Assembly: GCF_000611645.1 (NCBI RefSeq)
Contig: NW_014013033.1
Span: 1 to 23,509, forward strand
Length of the DNA stretch: 23,509 nt
Source: Monoraphidium neglectum
Taxonomy: Eukaryota > Chlorophyta > Chlorophyceae > Sphaeropleales > Selenastraceae
Direction: 5' to 3'
The notes under the pieces are model-generated. The model was not told where the DNA came from. It did not search any database and saw only the letters and a list, made by a program, of their open reading frames with translations. Positions 11,793 to 19,834 of the stretch are shown here, in pieces (the stretch's first letter is position 1; every line of letters starts with the position of its first letter). The position numbers and the translations under genes were made by a program.

Positions 11793-14700
11793 CTATGAGC
11801 GGGCGCCGTACTGCGACGCGACCGCAATGATGACGAACACCGCCAGATTGTAGGCCAAAAACTGAATAATGGCCACCCACTTGTTCAATCTGCAGCGGAG
11901 CATGAAGAGGGGGTAAACTTTTCAGGTCAACTGCTGGTCAGCACAGCGTCGGCAGGGCGGCGATTTATAAGCGAAGGCCACGTGCAGGTGGATGCCGGGC
12001 AGGCAATACTAGGACGAATGCGCCGCGACCGCGTGCAAGCAGCATTTGCACAGCACTGCGCGCCCAGCGCGAGCGGCCCCACGCGTCCGCCGTGCGCCCG
12101 GCACCCCTCACGCGTGCGCGACGGAGTCCGCGTAGTCCGGGTTTTCGTCGACGAAGGCATTGAACAGCTGCCATCGATGCCGCCACTGCGCGGGCACGCG
12201 CCGCCAGGCCGGCAGGTGGTTAAAAAGGGAGTCCCCGCGCCGCATCCGCGGCCGCCCCCGCCGTCCGGTCCCCCTTGCGCCCGAGCGCGGCGACGCGCCG
12301 CTTGGTGCAGAGGCCGCCGCCGCAGCCTCGGCGGCGCGCGGCGCATCGGCCCCCGAGCCGTGCCGCGAGCCGGGCGTTGATGGCGTCCCCGCGCCGTCGG
12401 CAGGCGCGCCGTTGGAGGCCGCGGCGCCGCCTGCCCTAGTAAGCTCGCTGACCGCCAGCCTCAGCTCGGCCCCGTCTTGCCCGACACCGCGGCGGCCCAG
12501 CGGTTCACGCTGCTGCAACCTGTTGCGATCCGCTCCCCAGCTGTCGCAGGGCGCGCTGAGTGCGGCCAACGGCGGCGGCCCTGTGCACGCGTCCCGCTGC
12601 GCCAAACGTGCCTGCGCGACAACGGCCGCCAAGGCATAGCCAGCCCCCTTGCCACTCTCGGAGTCAACGGGGCGCTGAGCGCGCCGCAACTGCACAGGAC
12701 CGCCGCCACCGCCACCGCCGCCAAAGCGTGCGAGCGCTAGCCGCGAGCGGCTGCGGCGGNNNNNNNNNNNNNNNNNNNNNNNNNNNNNNNNNNNNNNNNN
12801 NNNNNNNNNNNNNNNNNNNNNNNNNNNNNNNNNNNNNNNNNNNNNNNNNNNNNNNNNNNNNNNNNNNNNNNNNNNNNNNNNNNNNNNNNNNNNNNNNNNN
12901 NNNNNNNNNNNNNNNNNNNNNNNNNCCGCCGCCAAAGCGTGCGAGCGCTAGCCGCGAGCGGCTGCGGCGGGGCGGCTCGCCGCCATGGGCGCGCTCCGCC
13001 GCCGTGGCCTGGCTGTTGCGCAGCCACGCGTCGACGGCGGGGCGGACCGACGCCAGCTTTTCCTGGTACATACGCTGAGCCTCCCGGCGCGCACGCTGCC
13101 TGCGGGGCGGGTGTGGGGCGGGCGTTCGTTTTCAAGCTTTAGAAAGAGTGGCACAAAGGGAAGCAATGGCGTGTGCACCGCTAGCAGCGATATGATGTCA
13201 GTGTGCGCACTTGCATTTCAAGAGCCCGACCATGCAGGTTTTGCACCCGTCGATGAGAGCCGATACCAAGCAGCGTTGTGTTCATTGAAGGGGATGTTGT
13301 GCGCTTGCCATGGCAGGCCGAGTGCCCCTTGATGGCAAGGTGCTTTTGAAAGCGCTCACCTCTGCTTGCTCTTGTGATAGATGGTCAGCCACCACAGCAG
13401 CACATTCTCAAGGCCGGTCTGGGGGGCGCGGCAGTGGCAGTCATAGGGTTGCGGGAGGCGCAGGTGGTGACGAGTGCAGCTGGCGTGCGGGGTAACATCA
13501 CAGGCGGACACCCATGAGTAACAACGCTGTGATTTGGATGCACACATTACCATGCAAGTATGCCTGCAGATACTCGGTCCGCAGCGCCACCGCTTTCCAG
13601 ACACGCCCCAACCCAATTGCCCCATTCACCTGGATGAGTGTGACGTAGGACACCAGCACCAGCTGCTGCATCGTCGTGACATATGAACTGGCCGGGGTCA
13701 TGCCTGGCGGGGCCGCGCGTGCGGTTCCGGGAGCCAGAGAGGCACGAGGGAGCGTTGAGTTGGGGCAGGGCATGGGGTCGGATGTGCTTGTGTCGCCGTG
13801 TGGTCCTGCCACAATGCCACTGCAGCAGGTCGTCGAGCTGAGAGCAACAAACACCTGCCACCCTGGCTGTAAACGTGCGCACGTCGAGCTCAACTAAGCT
13901 GCAAGGGCGGACGCGGCGCAGCCGAGCGATCGCGGCCGCTGCTGGCCGCCCCTCACAGGTTTGGCAAACCTGTGATGACGAACTGTATGGCTGCCAGTGC
14001 TAGGAAGAGCCCCGTGACTGCCCCCAGGCGCGCCTCCATGTCCTTGCGGGGCAGGAAGAACACCAGGAAGGCCAGCCAGGTGGTGGCCACGACGGGCAGG
14101 ATCGCTGCGCATTGCGGGTTTTGTGGGTTGTTTGGGGGTTGGGGCCGTGGGGGAAGGGGACGCGGGAGGACCTCGAGTTGAGAGTGAAATCGATAATGCG
14201 GGAGCCGGCAGAGTGAAACGCGGGATCATCAATTGCAGGCAGTTGAGGATCAAGGCGCCAGGGGTGCTGCTCACTGGACTGGCATGTGCATGCTCCCACC
14301 CCACAATCTTACTCGCATGCTATCACAGTCACATGTGACACACACGCCGACAAGGTCGCGCCGGGGCCATACCAACCCAGACCCGCCCGGGGCACGCACA
14401 CAACCCCAAACCCGCAGGGGCCCTACAAACCCCAAACCCGCCCCTCTCCCCCCCAACCCCAACCTCTGCCCACGACCTCACCTGTGATGACGTGTGGCAC
14501 CCAGAACCGCCTCACGACGATCTCAACGTTCAGCCCAGACACCACGATCACCTGCCCAGCCACGCCCCTCACGGGTGAGCTGCGGTAAAACACACTGGCT
14601 TGAGGGTCCGGCAGCGCTTCGATCGCCGCGGCACAGCTGCTATCCCGGCCCTTCTGTTTGAGCGCGTACGCGTGACTTGGGACCAGCGGGGATGGATCGT

Positions 14701-17303
14701 CGCGTGGCGACGGCATGTTGGAGTGTTCCAGGGGCATCATGCAGAGGGGGTAATTATAAGGGGTGAGCTTGATGCCGTCCACCGCCCAGCCGCTGAGCTG
14801 GTCGCTGCCTGCGGCGGCGAGGGCGGGCGCGAGGCGGGAGCGGCCATGGAGGGAGCGAGGGGCGGCGGGCCGCAAGGTGCATCGGCTGCGCTTCAGGCTG
14901 CCTGCCGGCTCACAGCTTGAGGATCCGCTTGCAGCTGGGCGATTCCAACTCTTGGTACTGATTAGTCATCAGCAGGAATGGTGACGCATCAATGCCGGCA
15001 TGCCATCAGTGCCGGCATGCAAACAACGCGGGCATGCCTTCGGTGCGGGCAAGCCGTTGGTGCCGGCAAGGCATCGGTGCTGGCATGCTCAGTGACTTGC
15101 AGCAGGAGCAGGGGAAGGCTGCTGCATTAGTCGAGGGGGGGGTCACCAGGAGAGCTCTCCCGCAGCCCTGCGCCCGCACCCGTACGCGCGGTGAACATGG
15201 CGTCGCCCGTGATGGAGGGGATGAGGTTCACCAGCGCGCCGCTCCAGCCCATGCGCGCCTGGCAGGCGCGGGGCGACGCGGGCAGGGCAGGCGGGGCGGC
15301 AAGGTGGGCTGCGGCTGAAGCGATGGTTGCCGTGGCAGGGGGACAGGACGGAGTGCCGCAGCCAAGTGTGCCTGGCCGGCTGCGCCAGGCGCTGATCAAG
15401 CAGGGCACCGAAGCGCGGGTGGCCGAAAAGCCGCGTGCGGCGGCCCCCTCCCCACACACACGCACACTGCGAGCCGCTGCCTCCCCTAGAAGAGGCGGCC
15501 GCCTCTGGCTGAAGCTGAGCTCTCCAATTCTCACCTGTGGGACCTCCATTTGCAGCAACAACGACTGCTTGTCAAAGGGATACGCCTGCCGGGTGATATG
15601 GGGTGCAGCAGTGCGGGGCAGGGTGCGTGGGGTGAGGTCACGCGGTGCCATGTGGTATGCCTCACAAGAGAACACACTGCTGACAGCAGGCAGCTGCTCA
15701 CGGCTTCTACCCCCGCACCCGCCTTCATCCAAGCACATGCAGCACGCGCACGTGCGCGCGCACACACCCTTCCACATGTATGCACGCACTTTTCACATCT
15801 CCTTCACAAAGCCTTGCCCCCACCCCACCTCGTCCCTGCACCCCACCTCCACGCTCCACAAGGTCCCCCTCCCCCCCCTCCTTCCCCAACACTGACGAGG
15901 CCGTCCCTCCATGCCTGCAAACCCTCTTGAAACCCCTCAAGGCCCACCTGGAGGTCCATTGAGGTGTAATAGACGGCGTGGATGCTGCGCCAGAACCACA
16001 CGTTGTCGCCAGTGGGGTTCCACCCAAACGCATAGCGCTCAACCCGATCCTGAGGGGAGAATGGGGGGTACGCGGGGCAGGAGGGGAGGGTGGGTGCGCA
16101 GGGGTGGAGAGGGGGAACAGGGCCAAGAGAAAGGCCACGGGGCCGGGGAGCCGGAGTCGGAAGCTCTGAGGACGCCTGGGCTTATTCAAAGCAAGCAGGG
16201 CAGGGGCCAACGCTGCCGTCACCGCCCGTGCAAATGACGGCAGGCCCGATGCACACATTAGCTTTGCATACAGCTATAGGCAGCTGCATGCTGTCACCTA
16301 ATTGACAGCGCCCTCGACGCAAAGGGTGGCAGAGTGGGTGAGAGAAGGGCTGGCAAAGCACCCCGCACACCACCCTGCACGCACCTGAGGCAGCCACCGT
16401 ATGTTGGTGAATGCAACATACGGCTGCCAGATGCCGTCGCAGCAGCCGCCGCTCATCGCCTGGCCTGTCGACTGGCAGGGATACTTGCAGTCGTAGGTCG
16501 AGTTCGGGGCCGCCATCTTGGCGCTGTTGGCGGCAATCTGACCCCTCACCCTGGGGTCCCGCCAGCTCAGATATATCCACAGGACAGCCTTGTGAGGGAC
16601 ATTGGTGGAACGATCAAAAGTGTCAGGGTGCAGCCCGCCGTCAGCTTGCGGTTTGATCGGGCACGGCTGCGTTGCCGCAGTCTTTGGAGCATGCGTGGCG
16701 GCTCGACAGGGGACATGATCTTGTAATACTGTGGCCTCACCTCATACTCGTAAGCCCTGTCGTTGATGTTGAGCATCCTGTCAACGAAAACGCTGACGTA
16801 GACCTCAACCGCCTCCCCGGCTTCCGACGGCCCGTAGTCGCCATTGCCTAAGAAAGGCATCGACTGCTGTGCGCGCGCCGCCGGTACTGCCAAAGCGACC
16901 ATCACTGCGCGTCGCGCCGGGTGCAGGATGACGAGGCGGCAAGCTGGACAGCAGTCCTAAGCACAGGAGGCGAAGGCCGCGCGAAAGCGCTGCGCTCCGA
17001 AAACAGATGCAAAACGACGCACCGCCCCCGTGTCCAGCGTGGAATTCAATTACAGCTGCAGCCACTGACACAATGGTACATCACTTCCCGCCAGGTGTAT
17101 CGGTGAAGTGCAGCCGGTTCTGCGGGCGTATGCTCACCTAGCATCAACAGAGTCACCGCCGCTGCTGGCACTGTACGGCGCCGTTCAAGCCGCTGGTGCC
17201 TCTCGTAGCATTGAGCGCTTCTTGCGTAGCTGATTTCCACTCGATCATGTGCGTAATAATGTAACCATGACCAGCCCGCGCTAAGAGAGACTGTCGTGTT
17301 CAT
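11793..17303 (-). CDS. Pentameric ligand-gated ion channel (Cys-loop/Pro-loop superfamily), gene B
   Basis: Five subunits of this family form a ligand-gated membrane channel. Exons: 17303-17138, 16904-16741, 16666-16385, 16049-15948, 15585-15535, 15258-15180, 14808-14482, 14104-13970, 13703-13630, 13418-13360, 13099-12112 (contains the N gap), 11889-11793. Spliced and gap-corrected it gives about 770 residues. Order: signal peptide ending ARA|QQ (about 67); beta strand VEVYVSVFVDRML; WIYLSWRDPRV (140-150); cysteine-rich loop (YDCKYPC, GGCCDG); YPFDKQ (240-245), the family's FPFD loop but without bracketing cysteines; M1 with ILP (392-394); M2 EARLGAVTGLFLALAAIQ (414-431), with Leu425 at 9' by my alignment; M3 (443-465); a loop of about 275 residues rich in Ala/Gly/Pro/Arg; M4 NKWVAIIQFLAYNLAV. 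The start is uncertain: ATG at 17303 gives a long N-region, while ATG at 17144 gives a short signal peptide, MLVMVALAVPAARA. The ligand is unknown. Confidence 0.85.
12715..12759. repeat. 45-bp sequence duplicated across the assembly gap (left copy)
   Basis: Identical over 45 bp to 12926-12970 on the other side of the N run, beginning CCGCCGCCAAAGCGTGCGAG. It lies in the M3-M4 loop exon of gene B. Paralogue A has a single, diverged counterpart (about 20784-20830), so the doubling is probably two contig ends covering the same sequence. Confidence 0.9.
12760..12925. other. Assembly gap (166 N), probably spurious
   Basis: 166 unresolved bases inside exon 11 of gene B. The 45 bp on each side are identical. 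The exon as given is 988 nt and is out of frame between its splice sites. Dropping the N run and one 45-bp copy gives 777 nt, which is in phase and close to the 798 nt of the paralogous exon. The gap therefore probably represents no missing sequence. Confidence 0.9.
12926..12970. repeat. 45-bp sequence duplicated across the assembly gap (right copy)
   Basis: Exact repeat of 12715-12759. On the minus strand both copies encode RSRSRLALARFGG at the start of the glycine-rich part of the channel's intracellular loop. Confidence 0.9.
13954..13974. repeat. Perfect inverted repeat over the 5' splice site after the M2 exon of gene B
   Basis: Ten-base arms CACAGGTTTG and CAAACCTGTG are separated by one base. 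On the transcribed minus strand the hairpin covers the ACAG|GTTTGC donor after the M2 exon. The mirrored arm creates a second, stronger-looking GTGAGG 13 nt downstream. Paralogue A has an ordinary ACAG|GTGCAG donor and no hairpin. Confidence 0.85.
14988..15089. repeat. Minisatellite, six 17-bp units, in intron 6 of gene B
   Basis: Six head-to-tail units of exactly 17 bp start at 14988, 15005, 15022, 15039, 15056 and 15073, with consensus close to ATCGGTGCCGGCATGCC. Units differ from one another at a few positions. The matching intron of gene A (22647-22875) lacks the array. Confidence 0.92.
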
Positions 17304-18655
17304 CGCAGACGACAGCTGACAGCTGCGTTGTTTGTGATGGAGCACACACATGCACTTATTTCTTCGTAAAATGCTCAATACGTGTGACGTGCAAGCCGGC
17401 TGGCACCACTGACTCCATTGCCTTACTCCACTTCTTCAAATCCTGGGGCCCAAGGGGCGGTTCCCGCTCATATGAATGTGGAGCACATGCAAAGGGCATT
17501 CACATGTCTGCAAACCTGTTCAAGTCGCGGTCTCCCTCAGGTGATCGGTGACACTAGTCCCGGTAGAACGGGTACGGGCAGGGATGCCCCACTCGCTTTT
17601 GGGCACACTGCTGCTTGCCGCACACTTGCCACGTCGCGCCCCCAGTCCAGCGGTGACTGTCGGTTACGACCCCAAGGAATTCAAGGTATCCTTCTACACA
17701 CAAAAACTTCACTGTAGCATGCATGTCAGTGGTCTTGCGCTGGTGTGCGCTTGTACTGCCAGGCATCGACGACTGCCCGCCCCGCCACTGCAGTCACCTG
17801 CGGGCCAGAATAATGGGAAAGAATGATTACGGCATGGCGCAATGAATTGACCGCTTTGAATCCAATCATGGGATTGAACATTTTCGTACTATGAAAATGG
17901 CGCATGAGCGCTGCCATCTCCAAGGTTGGCAGCAGAGCGATCAACTCAGCTGGACAGCTGGAGCCACTTGTGCATTTTGTATGTAAAGGCGTGGATGTCT
18001 GAGCCCTGTCGAGCAACACGTCAGATTGGTTGAGAGTCAGCCAACAGCCGCTCCTGTTGCTGACCCCATGTGGTTTTGAATTCTAAATTGTTTTTGTCTC
18101 AAAAGTTGATTGCTGACACATTTTGTTATCTTCACAGCTTGCAGGCATACAGGGCAAGCCGTGTGCCTCTGTCATGCTTGCATAGGTTGTGCTGAGCACG
18201 ATCTGAGAGAAGCAATGCAGATTGACCAACTGCTGGTTACTGCCTGCACACCAGATTGCAATGAGTAGTTTGAGGTGATGCCCAGGATTCAATCACAATT
18301 TGGTCTCAAGCCCGTGACTGCTTCTGGTGTGAACCATGTTTGCAGCAAGAGTTTCAAATTCTTCTAATTGGATAGCATGTTGATTTGGCTAGAATCGTTT
18401 GCACTTGTGACACTTTCTTTTGTAATTGTGTCGCGAAGAATAAAGTTGAGCAGATGTGAACGAGTTGAAGTTCTCAGCACGCTTTGCAGTACGACACAGC
18501 CGCGAGCACGCTCCATGTGGTGCATGCGCGCTAGATTGCATGGTGGCCTGGGAGTGTTGCAGATGACTGATCCAGGCCGATTCAAACAGTCCACTGTGCT
18601 ACATGCACGTATGGTTGTGTCCGAAAAATATGATCCCTTGGGTGATGACAATTTT
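17304..18655. other. Intergenic region between the two channel genes
   Basis: This holds the presumed promoter and 5' UTR of gene B at its left end and the sequence downstream of the gene A poly(A) site at its right end. No TATA box or other clear promoter motif is visible upstream of gene B. No conserved protein is seen. Similarity to the flank beyond gene B's poly(A) site is detectable back to about 18430 (matching about 10000), which marks one visible edge of the duplicated unit. The stretch 17800-18430 is noticeably more AT-rich than the genes. Confidence 0.5.
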
Positions 18656-18660
18656 TTACA
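18656..18660 (-). terminator. Poly(A) signal TGTAA of channel gene A
   Basis: Plus TTACA, minus TGTAA, followed by a run of A and TTGTCATCA. It is at the homologous position to 10184-10188 of gene B, about 1.2 kb after the gene A stop. Confidence 0.6.
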
Positions 18661-19834
18661 ACTGGACAGGTGCATGCGTTTTGCGGGGTGATAAAGCTGC
18701 CTCGAAATTGTTGATGTCAGGCAACAAATCAGTATGGTGCGTTTGAGGGGCAAAGTTTCAAGGGCGCCTGCAGCGCGCCTGCACTCAGGATAACGGAGGC
18801 AGCACACGTAGGCTGTGTAAATGGTTCCGTCTGGGCGTGAACAGGTGGACGGCAGCATGAGGCAGCACAGCCTAGCAAATAATGTCGTGCGCCCACCGGG
18901 TCTGAGGTGTTGATGTATGCGAAACGCGTGCAGGCGTCCGTGCCAAAGCAAAGAATTAGGCAGGGTTTGCCACCATCTCAATCACGGCAGCTTCATGGGT
19001 TATGAGCAGCAGCTGCACCTGAAAATCGGTTGACAAAAGGATGTGCTTGCGCCCTCGCAGATCGCTCCGGGCACCTTCACCCTGCTGTCCTGCATTGACA
19101 ATCCAGCAAGATGAGGTAAAGCTCCATGCAAAAACGGCAGCACACATGATTCCACAATGCTGGTGACAGGACGACTGTGCACATAGGCGCAAACACGCTG
19201 CAAAGCATCGCCTGTTAGCGGCTGGTGGCTTTGACTGCATGCACGCACACCCAAGCAAACGGGCCAGCGGATATGTCTTCACACTCTGCCCCACCTCCTC
19301 CGCACCCCTGGAGCGCCGGCTGTGGCTAATCCTGCACCCCAACATAAGGGGGGGGGTTCTAAAGCGTGGCATCAGCCCGGTGTTCCTTGCCAGACCGGGC
19401 AAGCAATAGAAATTGCCGCCATTGCCTGTACGGAAGCCGCCAAGGCGGAGCTTGCCGCGCTGATGTCCAAGGCAGCAGGTGCTAACGCGCACAGAGGAGG
19501 CAGGAGGAAGGTATGAGGGCGTACAAACCGCGAGGCTTTGGTGGGCCACGGGCCGCGGCGGGCCATCAATGGCGCGCTCAGGCTGGCGCCTTTGCAGGTG
19601 CCGTGAGATAGATGTGACAGGGATGCGTGAGCTAGGCGCGTGAGTCGCCGTTCAAGGCCTCAACACTACCAAAGCTGCAGCTCGGTGAAAACTGATCAAA
19701 CTGATCTGATCAATTTGATCGGATGCCAAGAATTTCAACTCGCACTTGTGGCTCGACAATCCTCCACAGGATACCGGCCGCACCTGCAGCACCACTCGCG
19801 GTGTAACCAGGGCGCGCACCAGGCAGTACGCCCT
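18661..19834 (-). other. Probable 3' UTR of channel gene A
   Basis: This is the counterpart of the gene B 3' UTR. A minus-strand frame of 197 codons (19549-18956) is the longest here; it includes a GGFRTGNGG motif shared in the same frame with copy B. The two copies lose alignment of that frame soon after, so I do not call it a gene. Confidence 0.5.
19694..19720. repeat. GATC-rich inverted repeat in the 3' UTR of gene A
   Basis: Arms GATCAAA and TTTGATC flank a 13-nt loop that itself contains TGATC and TGATCA, so four GATC sites fall within 27 nt. It lies about 115 nt after the stop of gene A. I see no counterpart after gene B. Confidence 0.6.

Noticed and set aside
12108..12935. Long open frames running through the N stretch
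   Set aside because: They are open only because N cannot encode a stop; the two flanks are in different frames until the gap and duplicate are removed.
18956..19549. 197-codon minus-strand frame after channel gene A, partly similar to a frame after gene B (GGFRTGN motif)
   Set aside because: The similarity follows nucleotide homology in more than one frame and breaks with indels, and the region lies between the stop codon and a conserved poly(A) signal. Treated as 3' UTR.
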